Notes under the pieces: model-generated
What the model was told of the DNA's origin: nothing
Databases searched by the model: none
Seen by the model: the letters and a program-made list of their open reading frames with translations, nothing else
Translations under genes and position numbers: made by a program
Shown here: positions 32,191-46,307 of the stretch, in pieces
Numbering within the stretch: the stretch's first letter is position 1
How the letters are laid out: the number at the start of each line of letters is the position of its first letter
DNA from: Casuarius casuarius
Lineage: Eukaryota; Chordata; Aves; Casuariiformes; Casuariidae
Assembly (NCBI GenBank): GCA_003342895.1
Contig: PTFA01000011.1
Location: 4,865,652-4,929,651, forward strand
Direction of reading: 5' to 3'
DNA length: 64,000 bases

Positions 32191-35100
32191 CCAACCTGTG
32201 CTTTGCTTGTGAAATTCCTGTTTGCTCTCAGCAGCACTCTAACCTGCCTGTTGAATGTTTTCCAGCAGAGGTGTTTACATCAGCAGGAGTGCCAAACATA
32301 AAATCTACCTTCAAAAAGAGATGAAGGGAGCAGAGGAGGACTTTCTAGTGGATATTCTGATGTGCTTAATGACTTGAATTATGAGAGCATTCTTTTCTTC
32401 TTGTCTTTTTTCCCAAGCTGGCCTTTCATTTGGTTGATAGCAGTAACTTTTCCTGCTCCTAGTTAGAAGGTAAGATTTTTAGTGGTTGTGCACCTGTGGT
32501 GCAGTGAAAGGACCAAGGGAACTTTCTTGGAAAGTGCTGTCTCAGCGTGAAGGCTGAGACACTCCTCTTCTGTCACTCCTCTTAGGAGTTATTGCAAAGA
32601 ATAAGGATGTTGCCAAAAGGGAGAGGTGCTGCAAGCATCTTTTTTTTCTCTTGCTGCAGACCACAGCCTGTTCTACAAGATCCAGCTTCCTGGGGATCTC
32701 TCCTTTTCCAAACTCTCCTAAATACTGAAACTGGCACCTGCTTGTTGCTTAGAAGGATTCCCCAATATGTACTTGCACCTTTCCCCCTCGGGGTGATTTC
32801 CGCCCCCCCACCATGAGGTTTTAGATTTACNGCCTCCTAGAAGCATTTGGGTTTAACTTCAGGCTGGGAACAACCTGACACACTTGCCCCACCNTGTTCT
32901 ACAAGAAATGGCAGGGTGGCAGGGTAATCGCTTCAGTTCTGTAAAGCACACAATGATCTTCTTTTAAAGAAGAGAAAGTCTTTTGGCTTTAAAAACTGTT
33001 GGTAATGGAATATAAAGAGCAGTGTACACTCCCCCCCCCAATCTGTGTGTTCTGCTGAATCTGGCAGCTTTTTTTCTTTTTTTGAAATAAATCTGTTCCC
33101 TGATGTCCCTGACTAAGTCACTGCTGCTGAAAATATCCTAAACAACTCTTATAGAATGTTACAAAATTTCCTATTCCCAGCCCATTAAACAGTGATAGGG
33201 TCTCTAACCACCTACACCTGCACTAGGAAATTTCTCCGCCAGGAACACCACAGACTGTGCAGAGTACAGGGCATGGTTTCTGAAGTGGATGTGTCTTGCT
33301 CTCAATTTACAAAGACTGATACCCCCCTTGGAGTGGGTGGTGTCCCTTAAAAACTCAGCCGAGAGGCAGATGGAGCATCACTGTGATGTCTTAGTGACAT
33401 CTTTGAAAGGCTCTGTTATCAGCCTCGTTACAGCAAGAGCATTGCCATTCTGAATTAAGATGCTTGAAGGAGAATCAAGACTGAATGCATCAGACACAAA
33501 ATAGACTGGTCCAGCTCCAGAACCCTTGACTTCTGATGGGGTGTTTGGTTTTTACCCTCCCCCTATCCCCCCATCTCCAAGCTGCTTTTTATTTTTGCTC
33601 TAGCTGGAGAGCAGGTTATTCTGATTTAGAGCGATGAAGTGGACAAAAACCAATGTGGCTCTCACAGTCTACCCTCAGGAAGGATTTCACTGGTAGGAGA
33701 TTGGAGGCAGCTTTCCCTGGCTTCAGAGCCTCATGCATTGATGATCCAGCTGATGAACAAAAACTTTTCTGAGACTTGTGTGATACGTCATTAAATGCGC
33801 TTTGGACAACAATGAATTTGGAGGAGGAAGAAGCGCCACAGGAATTCAAACTCTTCACCAATCTAAGGCGAACCCTCCAGGGGTTCCTCACAGCCCTGGA
33901 AGGTGCTCTGCTTGCTGGCCTAGAACCCACAAATATGCTTTGGCCTTGAGGTCCAGGGCTGACTGTGTTTGTGAATAACGAGGAGGATTTGCTGGCCTAG
34001 GTCTTGCAAGCGAGGTGGCTGGCTTCACCAACTCATTGTACTTGGAGTGCAGTACTCCAGGCAGATGGGCTGTAGGGATTGTTTGGCAGACCTATAGCAG
34101 GGAGTTATATTTCAACCTCCTCCTTTTCTCTGCCCACTGGCTGTGGCAGAATTAGTGTTTTCTCTAAGATACAAATGAATGATTCCCTTCCCAAAGAATT
34201 GCTTCCTTTCAGGAATCAACCAACCTTCTCTGTGGATTGCTTCATCTGACCATGTAGTTGGTATCTGTTTTCTAGATGGTTAAAAAGGTCAACACAATCT
34301 CACATATGTCTCCTGCCCCTGCTCAAACACTAATAGAGGGATAAACACAATAAAATTTGTTGCTGCCAGATGCTTGCATTCTGTTTAGCAGTCAGCTCAG
34401 AACAGAACCTCCTACAATGAAACCTGTGAAATCCGTACTGAAATTATAGTAACCAGTGTGCTTGTAGCGCGGTATGGAAGTGGCATAAATAAGGCAAGGG
34501 ACAATGTAGAGGATACAGAATTTCCGTTTTGGGAATAGTGGTTTTAAATGTGCTCTAACCACGCAGATGTTCATAGGCTTGGTGGACAAGAATCATCCAA
34601 CTCCTAAATATGGGTGACATTGAGGTTAGTGATAGCAGTTTCTATAGGGGACAGCCTGGTGAGGCACCTGCAGGAGGCATTATTCTTTTCATAGTTGAAC
34701 AACAAGACTTCAAAGGAAGGAAAGAAGAAGTTTGCAATGAGAGGAGAGCCAGGAAAGAAATTAGCAGGGAAGAAACTCCTGAGTCACCTGGGGGTGTTAA
34801 AAAGACTATGCTTGGAATTTTGCCAGTTTTTTAATAACCTAGNCTGAAAGCTCCCAATGAAGAAGAGGACTAAAGTTGCATAAAGCTATAAACATTGCCA
34901 ACTACTATTGCACTGTTTTTTCCAGCAGTCTGGAGGCTTTGAGAAGCTTGAGTGTTTTGTGAAGGATTTGGATGCTATTCCACAGGGACTCAAAGGAGTA
35001 AATTATCTCAGAGAAAAGTTCTAGGAGAACATTATTAACTGTATTTTGTATCTGAACTTGTAGCTGTAGATCTTAGGAAATCTTGTCAAAGTTGGAAATC

Positions 35101-38100
35101 TTTCCTGGAAGTATTGCCTTTAGAGCTGTTATTGACAATATTTATCATTGTTTCAAGGATTACGATTGTTATTTGAATGTATGTATATGTGATTACAGTC
35201 TAGTATATTCAAGGCTGTAAAGGCAAAAGAAGGGATTCGTGTAATCTCTTGGCACATAAACTTATGCCCTTCTCCACAAGGAGGGACAAATACACAATGC
35301 ACAGCTATCTATTATGTGTATTATATTATCTATTATCTACGACATGAATGTAGTTCATTCCAGTTGTACAGATTTTATACAAAAACATTGATGTGTAGCA
35401 TTGGTCTATACATAGGATGTGTTGNAAGCAAGAGAATAGGTAACTGAAATTGGGGCCAGGATGTTTCTAACATTTGGACCCTAAAAAAATTTGATGTACT
35501 ATCCGCAACTGCTTGATTTGTAGATCCTTAAAATATTCCAGTAGGGTGACTTTTACAATATATTGTTATTCACCTAGCATTTTTCTGAAAGTAGCTCCTG
35601 TTAGAAACAGCTACAATTGAGCTTACCAGGATCTCAAAGTACTTGAGTAGTTTCCCATCAGATTCTAGCATAAGCACACAGCATCAACTCAGAAAGTCAG
35701 TGCTGGCCCAGTAACCCACCAAGTTCAGCAGGCTGTGTTCCCTTCTCCTGTTAATTCTGAGCTGCCGGACTGACGCTGAGATCCAGCCCAGGTATTGCAT
35801 GTGCTTTTTATGTACTGGAGTCTAATATCTCCCTAGGTGCTCATTTATAGTGTTTTTTGTTAAAATGTGGCCTTAAGAAATCTGCTCGCTTGTGCTTGTT
35901 CTTCCTTCTGTCAGTTCATTCCCTCCCTCAGAGCAAGGGGAATGGGTTGGAGGCATCTAGGAATTTGGTCAGAAGCTTACCTACCTTTGCAGTTAAAAGT
36001 CACTGCTGACAAAGGAATGCAGAAATACTGCCAAAATAAAAAAGCAGCCCCAATGCACAGATGAAGACGGAATGTGTTTAAAACACTTTCTTTCTAATTC
36101 TCTAGAGCTTTTTCTCACATGCTGCCTTTTAGGAGAGATCTCTTGTTTGCGAAAAAAGTTATTGCTAAGAGTTGGCAGGTGCTGCAACATCATTTGCCTT
36201 TCAGCTTGTCAGCCAGACATGGCCACGTGTGTGGGCAGTGCCTCCTGCTGTCATTCACCTATTCTTACTGAATTTGATGGGGAATGTGGCTGTCTTTTGG
36301 CATTTCTCGCTCTCTTTCCTTCACCTGTGATTGTCTGGTTGTAAACAAGTTCAGTATGATAAGCAACAGCATTTTCAACACTCTGCATGCTGTGGTGAGA
36401 AATGTCACTGATATTACATGAAGATGAAAGTTAATTACTGTTTTCAACACTGCTTGGAGCATTTAATTTCATGTTAAGTAAAAATGAAACAAACTGCTTT
36501 CACAACTTAGTTTTTTTCGTTTGTGGTTCCCTGAGGAAGCCTCTATTTCTTTTTCAGATTATCTACTTACTTATAGAACACTTTTGCCCTGACTAAAAAG
36601 GAAAATCCCTAAGAGAACTTCCCCAGCTTAAGGGAATACTATATTGGTTCTAACAGGAGCTAAGTAGAGATTATTTACATCTAAGTATCAAAAGGTAACA
36701 AAAGAGGAGGTTGCATAAAATGAATCTATTTATTAATATGTTAAGCCATAGGTAANATGGTTTTCATGATATTCATGAAATTTGTGATACTCATGACAAT
36801 GGGTGATTACTTGCGCTTTATCATTAAAGGCATGTGGCAACAACGTGCTACAAGGATATATACTACCTGCCTTGCAAAATAAAGGGGCTACATTTTAATG
36901 CATTTGCAAAACAGGGAAAGGACAGGCAGACGTGCAGTCCTTTTGAACCTTTTTGCTTTCTAGTACAGCTCCCCAAACAACTAGCCACTTGATCACCGTA
37001 GCTGTCGTGGTTACTCTTAGCCATTGAGTTAACCATCCTTTCATGCTGATTCAGTAGTAATTACAGNTGTCTAAAGAAGCATGGGGTGCAGCGTTTAGCT
37101 CCAGAGTATTGCCTCAGTCTTTTCATCCACTAAACAGTCTGTTAAAACAGGAACTTTGACTTTGTATGTCAATTCTTGCAAAATTGTGGTTTATTACAGA
37201 GTAACAGCGAAGTTGTGACAAAGCCAGAAACGCAACAAAATTAAAGTGATAAGCAGGCATATAACTTTAAAATTGTCTCCCTTCTGCTTTTGTGTCACAA
37301 GAAGCCTTTCTTCTAGTTCTTGTAGGCAAGGGATCATGAGAGACTGGCAGATAGGAGGCTTCCAGCTTGAAAAGCATTTCTAGCACCAGCTATAACTTTG
37401 TCTGTCTGCTGCAAGGCCTACAGCCCGTATTATCCTTGGCTACTCCTCATTTCACCTGCAGAGAAGGAGCAAGAGAGGAAAGAGAGAGCTGACCTGAGTT
37501 TTCCATGACCAGGGGAAGGTGAAGGCTGAATTCTTCTTTAGCTTGTGACAAGAAAGAAACTTTAAACTTTTTGTAATTTTTCTGCTGTTAGTTTGGGTTT
37601 ATGGAACACAGCTGGATTAGCTTGGTGGTTTATCTGTCCTGTATTGGCCTCATGTTCTGTGTGCTTACTAAACTATTCCTAGGCTTCTGCTCTTGTATGA
37701 AGGTCCAGGCTTCTGCAGAATTCCCATCATTCCATACCGACCTGCTTCTGTTAGTATCAGTCCCTCTGCAGACAGTAAATCAGTAGCTAGCTTAAAGGAC
37801 TTCTACTAAGACACATGTCTTTGTGATGCCTTTGATGCTTCATCACTGATCAGCAGAAAAATTGCCATGTAATTTCACAAAGGCCAGGTAAGCCTTTCAG
37901 AAATGATGTCAGTAGTCATGCTTATAGATTAAGGGTAGGATCTAGGCCTCAGTTCTGGTCATAATGCATCATTGTTCGTCGTAGGGTATGAAAATTTATA
38001 GCTCAACACATCCTGTATCAGAACACTCTTTCCTTCTGTATTGAAGGGATGGTCATGGCCAGAATTTTATCATCTGTATCAAGACATACATATTTCCTGA

Positions 38101-40551
38101 GTTAGACAAATTATCTGTGTATAACACAATGATGCACACCATCTGACATTTATAGGGGGAAACTCTCGGAAGAAAAAGAAAAGAGAATTCTGCTCATTGT
38201 CACCACTGGTTGTCTATGGTGACATTTTTAGCTACAGGCTTGTCTTGATGATTGAATTATTTAGGGTATTGACTTATTTACTGATGGCAAAATTAGTGTT
38301 TTTGTCTCTAACACCCTTAGGACTCAGAAGAAGAGTCGAGGTCTTTGTATTAATCCTTCAGTGTATTAAATAAAAATCTATTTCCTATGCACTGAGTATA
38401 AAGATGGAGAAATATTTTGTATTACTTTCCTTTCTTGAAGTGATTACTTTGTGGTTGTTAGAAACGTCTCTTGCCGCTTCTAATTTTCTCCCTCTGATTC
38501 ACTGGAGTTTAAAAGTTCATCAGTGGCATTTTTGGTTCTTTTTGCCTGCAGTGGTCTCTCCATAAATCTTAACAGATATCAGAATTATACTATAGCAGTG
38601 GATTAACCACGTGAAATTATTTAGAAAAGTAAATGTTGTTTTATATGTTAACATGTATAATCCAGAACTCCAGTGTATATATTCTGCAGGCATTCATTCA
38701 CTGTTTTTGATGTTTGTCTGTGTTTATAGTGTGACATATTTTGACTTCGGTCCGGCAGTAGGCCCTTTTGGCTTTGCATGCTGCTTTTCCCCATGCATTG
38801 CAATGTCCCCACCATACCCAGGCCCCTTGTTTCCCTCTCCTATCCTGCCCCAATTAAAAATATGAATTGCCATTCTCACCTCGGAGTCCTTTTCTTGTCA
38901 CTTGTAATTTGTACTTTCTTTCACAAGAAACAGCACTGTTAAATCCTATTATTGGGGATTAAACTTTCCATCTCTTGCCTGTTGAGTTGCTGCAAATCAA
39001 CTATCGTTTATAAACCAAGTTTTTGAAGGATGAAGACAATCTCTTTATAACTCCCTGTTCAGTTTCTCCTTTAAATTACTGGCTCTACTGGTGTAAATTC
39101 AAGCAAGTATGGCTACCCATTTCTAATTTTGTCACTACAAACTGAGTTGATTCCCATCTTATTGCCTGTACTGGAATATCAAATAAGCAACTAAAGCCAC
39201 TTTTCATTTGCTCCATACCACTGTACAGGGCAGAAGTACTCTCCTGTGGTCTACTGAAATGTTACTCAGAAATGTTGTCTACTTCACAGTACTAGAAGCA
39301 GGAACGCTATACTACTGAAATCCCCTCCGGCANAATGTGCTCTTGGGAGAGAGAGGTTCTGCATTTCAGAAGTGAATGTTGATCCTTCTGAGGATTTTAA
39401 AACTGAGTTTAGCTGTGTTTATATGAATGGCCTTTCTAACTCGTTCCTTTCTTTGCTTCTTGAGCTGTTTCAGTCTTTCTGATAAAATCTTTATACCACA
39501 CTGCTCCCAAGAGAGATGTTCAAGTGAGGAAAGGGATATGTATTATTTCATCTGTGGCCTAAGCCATGCTTGAGCTAGTCCCTAGATGCGATATGGATGG
39601 TTAGTGTTGTGTTGATCACAAAGCAGTTCTGTTCAGATAAGCCTTGGCAATTTTGGATGTTTACCCAGTGAATAGTATCCAAGTCTCTTGCAAAACTTTC
39701 TCAAATAACAAGTTGTCTGTGGAATGCCTAGTTCTATGATTCCTGCTTTGGGTTTAGCCAAATACCTTCAAATACCTTTTTTGACTATTTTGCAATATTT
39801 CTATTTCTGATATTATTCAAGAAATGCAAAAATATGGATGTAAGAGAGGACCATGCTAAATAAACCTTTGAATATGTGTTAAAGAGAATCTCTAACAAAA
39901 ATATATTTTTGAATTCTGGGCATGTATTCAGATTGTTTTACTATTAAGTATGTAGTTTTTCCCTCCCATAGCGGACATACAGTTCTAGTTAAAATCCTAT
40001 ATCTCGTTTAAATAAGTTATTTCACTATTGAAAAAGATAAAAAAGATACTGCCAAACACTTGTCTGAGACCTACTGTTACCAGTCATGTGAAGTCTAGTT
40101 CTATCTTGTTAACAATCCCCCATGCTTAGTTTGTTCCCCAGCCTGCAATAAACACCTTAAAATTTACTGCTTTATTTTACTTTTGCCATTAAGTTTCTTA
40201 TTGTCTGGAGATTGTTAATGTAGCTGATAAATATCTTTATTCCATACCACTTTATTTTCAAAAGCTTTCTTTTTTTTTTTTCTTTATTTTTTCTTTTTTT
40301 TTGGTAAGGTCTAAGTCTGATCCTACAGATGCTTACTTTGAAGCATTGTTTGTAATATTAATGGGTTATGGGAAACAGGAAAGAGCACAGTGAGCTTTTC
40401 TTTCTAACATATACAACCCATAGAAAGGCCAAAGAGTTTTGTGGCTTTGTGTTCTCCTGCAGGCTTAGAAAAAGAGGTTCCTTCACAGAGCCCATTCTGT
40501 ACAGGGACACTTGTCTCCCTAAACCGGTCAATAGAGGGGTTTTGGGGGAGA
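32191..40551. other. Non-coding region
   Basis: No supported exon. C-runs occur at about 32802-32808 and 33031-33039. Overlapping open frames at 33630-33949 are discussed in the findings. A purine-rich patch lies at about 34709-34775. Remaining sequence is AT-rich without recognisable RNA genes. Confidence 0.6.
40266..40302. repeat. T-rich low-complexity tract
   Basis: About 37 bases of T interrupted by single C, A and G bases. It lies some 250 bp before the 3' end of a minus-oriented CR1 and is not an A-tail of that element. Confidence 0.85.
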
Positions 40552-41225
40552 CTCACAGAANCACAGAGCTCTTGGTTGGAAGGGATGGCTGGAAGTCATG
40601 CAGTCCAACCTGCTGTTTGTAGCTGGACTATTGCCGATGTTAGACTTGGTCAGCCATGGCTCTGTTGTCTTTGTAACTTCCCTTCAAGTAGTTGTAGGCA
40701 CTATGAGATCATCCCTTATTCACAAGACTAAATAAATCCCACTTCCTCAGCCTCTCGATATGAGCCATGTACCGTATGCCCTGACCATCTTAGTGCCTGG
40801 ACCATCTCCAGTTTCTCCACATCATTCTTGAATGCATCTCTCATCTCAAAACTGGATGAGGTACTCCAAGTGCAGCTTTATCAGGGCTGACCAGAGGGAG
40901 TAACAACTTTCCTCAATCTGTTGGCCTTGCTTTTCTTAACATAGTCTAGTTTGCCTTATCTGTGATGAGAGTGCAGTGTTGGCTCATATTAATCTGGCAT
41001 CCACCATAATGCTCAAGTGCTTTTCAGGAGGGCTGCTAATCAGCAGCCTTTACAGATGCATGGAGTTATTCTGCAGGTGCAGAGCTTTGCACTTTTCCAT
41101 GTTGAACTCCACAGTATTTGTTTGCCCAGTCCTCAGGCTTATGGTCAAGTCCCTTTGGATTGAAATTATGCCTTTTGTCATATCAGCTATTCCTCCTCCT
41201 AATTTAGTATCCTAGAGAGTAATCC
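40552..41225 (-). mobile_element. CR1 LINE, 5'-truncated 3' fragment
   Basis: The plus strand reads as the complement of a CR1 3' end. It begins TCACAGAANCACAGAG, continues TTGGTTGGAAGGGATGG, GTCATGCAGTCCAACCTGC, then CCTGACCATCTTAGTGCCTG, TCAAAACTGGATGAGGTACT, GGAGTAACAAC, GAGCTTTGCACTTTTCCATG and TTGAACTCCAC. The 3' UTR end is therefore at the left and the truncated 5' side at the right, about 670 bp in all. It carries many substitutions and no intact reverse transcriptase; CR1 copies of this size are almost always dead 5'-truncated insertions. Ends are approximate. Confidence 0.88.
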
Positions 41226-42095
41226 AGAGCCCTTACAAGTAAGTTTCTGCTCTGATTTACTCTCAAGAGGAATATTTCTCTGTCTATTAACGTCAGAGGG
41301 AATGATGGCAGATTGCTTTCCTAATCTAGTGTTGTGTTTTGTTGGTCTTCCCTGTAAAGAGATGATGCTCCTTCTCTGGGATATCTGCATTAGCTTTTTA
41401 GAGTTAGGACAGTGGGCCATATAAAGAGACTGCAGTTGTCTTTCCTTTTTATCCTGCTATGCAGTGCCCACATCTGAATAGGACAGAGCTTTGTTTGCTA
41501 TGATGTTCTTCTGCTTTGTATCTAGTTCCGCGTTCCAAATACTGTGTTTCATCTTTTAATAGTTATGGCACATATTAGGCAGAGAACAGTCTCATGACTG
41601 AAGCAGCTCCACAGACTGTTAGCCTCATTATAGGACCTTAACTTAATGTTCAGACTGTTGATGCATTAGTAATTGCTTAGCATAAAATGCTGGCTTGTCC
41701 TCATGCCTTTTTTTCTCCATTAAGGTTTCATTATTTGTAAATGGAATAACTTCTGGCCAGTTAACCTATTTTGTGTTTTTCTTGTTAACCTTCCCTCTAT
41801 GTCATATTAACTACAGATATCCACAAATTTTCCTAGATTTTCTTCAGACTGCCCATTTTAATATATTAGATACTAAAACCCCAATGGATAAGTTTCTCTG
41901 CATATTCCCTGCTTTATTCTGATGATGTTTTTCAAAGGATATGTGAATTTTGCTATTGACCTTGCAGATATCACTTAGGCGAATTTAGCTACTACAGTGG
42001 CTTTCAAAGTTTTTTTCCCAACCGTAAAGAATCATCCAGTAGAGATGCAGGTCTCCATATGACAATTCTGATATCCTGCTCCAACAACCTTTATT

Positions 42096-42107
42096 CCCCC
42101 CCCCCCC
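42096..42107. repeat. C12 homopolymer
   Basis: Twelve consecutive C in TTATTCCC...CCTGC. Confidence 0.92.
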
Positions 42108-44435
42108 TGCAATAGCTTTCAGTAGATCTGTTAGTAGTCCATGGATATGTAAAGGTTGACAGACCCCAAGGTGAAAACAGTTGTTCTACCTGATGGGAAA
42201 ATGGACACAGAGTACTCTTACACTGGTGCTTACAGTAGAGAAAGCAGTATGTGCTAAGTGGTGAAAAGTATATGCAGCAGATTCTGGCTGGTGTTGCCTA
42301 CAGGATTCACAGCAAAACACATATTCAACCGAGGGCAATGGTCTATTAAGCAAACTACTTGAAAGAAACCAGACAAACTCAAAATATGGTTGTATTCTGA
42401 GAAACCACAAAAATCTTTTGCTTTGATATAGCTTTTCCACCAAAACTTACAATACTAAACTAACATGGCTCATTCTGTCCTTCCTTCTATAAAATCAAAC
42501 ACGCTCTATGTCAAGCCAGACTAGGACTAGGTTAAAGGGAAAATATTTTACAGAGAAAAAAGTCAACTACTACTAAGAGAAGGGGCAGCAAAAGGGCACT
42601 AGCCTGCTGAGTGACTGACTGGTTCTCTCTAGCTGTAGTGATTTCACTTTTCAGCCCCTGACTGTCCTGGATGCAGCTATATGAAAAGCTCACTGCAGAG
42701 GGGGAGTGAGGATGACATTCTCATCAGTGGGATTCAGAACTAAATTAGCTCATCCTCCTCCCCCGCTTCTTCCTTCATGAATTGCTGTGCTGTGGCTGTA
42801 TTAAGGAGACACCAGGCTCATACAGGGTCTGTTTCTAATGACAAAGTTCAGTGGAAGTTTGATAAGGCTGTCTGCAAACATTTAGTTTTCCAAAATTATA
42901 GATTACCATTTTCAAAGAGAATGCTTAATTTGTTCTACAGTGCATCATCCTTGTTTCTTTCTTTATACAAAATTTCTAATGCTCACTGCAAAGAGATGCC
43001 TAGACTTGCAGTTTGCTTATTGTCCAACCTGTGTTGGTTGTGGGTGAGCTCACTCAAGCCAGATGTTAAAGGATATCTCTGATATTGTTAGTGGTAACTA
43101 GCAGTCATGGGTGTAGTGGTCTGCTGTATGAAAGAGAACTTAGGGTTGATAACCCTGAAAGTTTCTTGCATTATTTCCCTCTGTGAAACAGATGTGTATT
43201 GAAGATAACCTATACATGTTGGTCACAGAGAGGTCTCTGGACTGTTGGTGTCTGGATGGCTGGGCAGCACTGTGCTGTTCAGCCAGATTAGATAGCAGCT
43301 TCATACTGCTTTGTAAAGGAAACCACCTTTGGTTTTATCAGTTTTCTCTTTCAAGTTCAAGAGCCTGGTTTTGACAGGAATTAGGGTTAGCTAGTAAGGA
43401 GGAGAGTGCAAGAAAAGCAAGCATAGACAATTATGAAAAAACACGACTACAGGAAGTGCTCATTTTAAGTGCCATAAGCTACAGATTGATTGATGGTCGA
43501 AGAACGAGTAGTTGCATTCTTTTTAAATGACTCAGTTCAGATGTTGTGTGGATATTCCCATTTTTTAGTTGGTCATGTGTCCTGATGCAGCAGTGTTTTT
43601 CAGTCCTTTTTAAACTTGGATGAGATTTTGGAATAAATAAAATTAGCATGTGTTTTAACATTGTTCTCAAGCATAAGTCCTTTCCCACACCCAGGCCCTA
43701 TTTTTTAAAAATGTAATTCTAGAACCATTTTCCAGCTTCCAGTGGAAAGTTTTCCAGTGATACCAGTGCAGATTCAGCTGAGGTGCCTAGAAGCTTGGAG
43801 TGTGCAGACATGCATGGTTTGCTCCCAGTCACACTGAAAAGCAATAGCTGAATTCTAAGATTTGCTGTCCCTGACTCCAAGCCCTGTCCCATCCTGCTCG
43901 GCTGAAAACGGAGTGTGCATGGGGTACGACGTAGAAATCTGTGCTGGTTACCCATGCTGGTGATTTAAGTGATGAGGCTGATGGAATAACAGACGCAGAG
44001 AAGTGCTCTAACTAAGCATTTAGTTTTTAAATACTTAATTACAGAGTGCCTAAAGAAGGCTGGGAGCTTTCTGGAGTACAGAGCAAGTGTTTTCTGCTCT
44101 GAGAGGATTAGGCCACTTTGGCTACTTATGTCAAGTCCCTTCCAGACATGCTAACACTTTGATTCCTCCTACTCCCAAGAGGACTGTAATTAAGAAGTTA
44201 CTGCCTCCCAAGTGTGCAATTATGTTCTCTTACAACTGATAACAGGCCTTTACTTTGAAATGTCTCCTGCTGCCTTCATTAGCATTCTTGTACTGATAGG
44301 TAAGTAGTTTATTACACTTCGGTAAACTACAGAGGATGTTTTGTCCTCCAGACAATTTACTAAATGTAAAGAGTCTTAGAGAGGAGGTCAAAAAGAAGTC
44401 ATGAAGCAGATAAAATAAATGCATGCTGGATAAGG

Positions 44436-44450
44436 TTTTTTTTTTTTTTT
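44436..44450. repeat. T15 homopolymer
   Basis: Fifteen consecutive T followed by AATAAAAG. Confidence 0.92.
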
Positions 44451-44541
44451 AATAAAAGATTCCATCGAAGATCTGAGTATTTATTGAGTTTGCAAAAATC
44501 AGCAATAATAAGACTTTTGAGGACTACAAGTTGAGTTTCAC

Positions 44542-44555
44542 TTTTTTTTTTTTTT
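44542..44555. repeat. T14 homopolymer
   Basis: Fourteen consecutive T, about 90 bp after the T15 tract. Confidence 0.92.
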
Positions 44556-45119
44556 AATCCCTGTTAAAAATGGTGATTCTAAATAAAAGACGTTGAAAGA
44601 ACTATCCAAAGAGAGTCTGTGTTGGTGACAAAAAATAAAATTCCAGAATAACTTGCCCTTAAATCCTCTTGTTTAGGCCTGTCAAACACTTGGTTATGCC
44701 AGTCCCACTTTTAAGCTTCTGTGTAGGCAAAATAAGTTTTATGAAAGTAGGGTGTGCAAGGCAGTAACGTAATTTCCTTGAAAAAATAGCTTTGAGCAGT
44801 AATTTTGACTGTCCCACTACCCCAATGTTATTGCCACATCTGACAAATAATTACCTTTCTCTCGCTTAAGGCCCACCAGCAATAGAAATTAAACAATTCC
44901 TAGGCACAGTCTTCCAACGCAGTCACAAAATTTTAAGCTAAACCTCCCTTGTTGCCATGTAAGCCTTCATGCTGTGTACTGAGTGGGCACAAAGAGTGTT
45001 TTATTCCCTCCTGCGCTGCAGCTACCTTTAGGCTTTCAAACATGGTTCCTCTCTGCTTTCCTTGCTTAGGATAAAGAGCTTAATTTTTTTGATCTTTCCT
45101 CTTAGGCCACATATTCTAG

Positions 45120-45480
45120 ATCTTTGTTTTTTTTCCTTGTTCTTTCTGGGTGCTTTTCAATTAGTGCCTGTCTCTCTGAAAGTGCAGTGTTCAGAAGTGG
45201 GTACAGCAGTCCAGATGAAGCCTTATTAGTGCTGAGCAGAACAAAAGAGTTTTTTTTTTTTTCTCAATGCTTTGTTATACTCCTGTTTTATGTATTACAG
45301 TACAGTAGGTTTTTTTTCTTCTTCAGTGCATGGTATTGCTGACTCATGCCCAGCTTGTGATCTCACAGGTCCTCCTCTGCAGAACTGCTGCTCAGCCAGT
45401 CATTCTCTATCCTGTTTTATGCAGTTGATTTTTTCATTATTATTATTTCTACCTAAACATAGGTCTTTGAAATTCTGTAA
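45120..45480 (-). mobile_element. CR1 LINE internal fragment, old
   Basis: On the plus strand the complement of a CR1 body is readable: AGTGCAGTGTTCAGAAGTGG, CAGCAGTCCAGATGAAGCCT, TTAGTGCTGAGCAGA, CTCATGCCCAGCTTGTGATC, CAGGTCCTCCTCTGCAGAAC and TGCTGCTCAGCCAGTC. It lacks the CR1 3' end and is interrupted by a T13 run, with more decay than the copy at 40.55 kb. It lies on the same strand as that copy but is a separate insertion. Boundaries are uncertain by several tens of bases. Confidence 0.78.
45250..45262. repeat. T13 homopolymer inside a CR1 fragment
   Basis: Thirteen T after ACAAAAGAG, probably expanded from a short T run in the LINE. Confidence 0.9.
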
Positions 45481-46307
45481 GGACAATTGCTATCTCTTTT
45501 TAATTTGGCTATTTCTCCAATATGCCAAGAAAGCTTTTGATTTAAGGCCTAATTGTCAGAGATGGGCTATAACCCACAATCAGTTTACCAGAGGAAAGCA
45601 ACTTTCTATGTACTGCTTGGACCATAGTACCAGACCAGGACTTGAAGTTCACTTAACACTGTGGACCTTCAAGGAAGGTTAAAAAAAGAAAAAAAAAAGT
45701 ATGGCTATTTTAAGGAAAATGGGAAACCATAGTTTTAAAAGCAAAGTTTGTTGCCTAACCTCTTTAAGTGGTAATTTTCTGCAATTCTACAAGTCATAAC
45801 AAGTTTCATATAAATGCAAACAAAATAGGCCAGTGCTATATGAAGGACTAGTGGCAATAGCTTGAAGAAGAAAGCAAGAAGTAAACTGCACTAGAAATTA
45901 AGGAAACACAATAAGGAAGCTTTGAGTAGATGATTCTAATAAATTGCATTTTAGCCAATCAACATAAAGAGGCAAATGTAATGATAGAAACTATACAATA
46001 CTACCATCACTATTTTATGTTCCAAAATGACTTTCACAATCACTGCTGCTGTCTGCCAGCATCTTAGTCCCACTGAGGGCATGCCTGATTTTGGAAATCA
46101 CTTATAAGAACCAACTTGGAAACATGTAGAAGTACTGCAATTATACCAGCAGTTCTGGGCAGGGGAAAATGATAAATGCACAATATTCTAAATTATTATT
46201 TCTTCAAAATGTATTCATAGCCTGAGCACTGTTCATTAAAAGCACATAGAGCAAGAGATTAAAATAACAGCATTAGCTGGATTGTAAACGTTTTCCTTCC
46301 AAATGTG

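Larger units (their letters stand above)
41226..45119. other. Non-coding region between two CR1 fragments
   Basis: No supported exon. Contains C12, T15 and T14 homopolymers listed separately. A stretch near 43980-44030 faintly resembles an L2 tail but is too degraded to call. Confidence 0.55.

Noticed and set aside
35690..35790. GCTGGCCCAGTAACCCACCA region, first thought to be a CR1 piece
   Set aside because: No neighbouring CR1 blocks in order could be found.
43975..44030. GACGCAGAGAAGTGCTCTAACT stretch, faintly L2-like (first 20 bases only comparable)
   Set aside because: Too short and too divergent to separate from chance.
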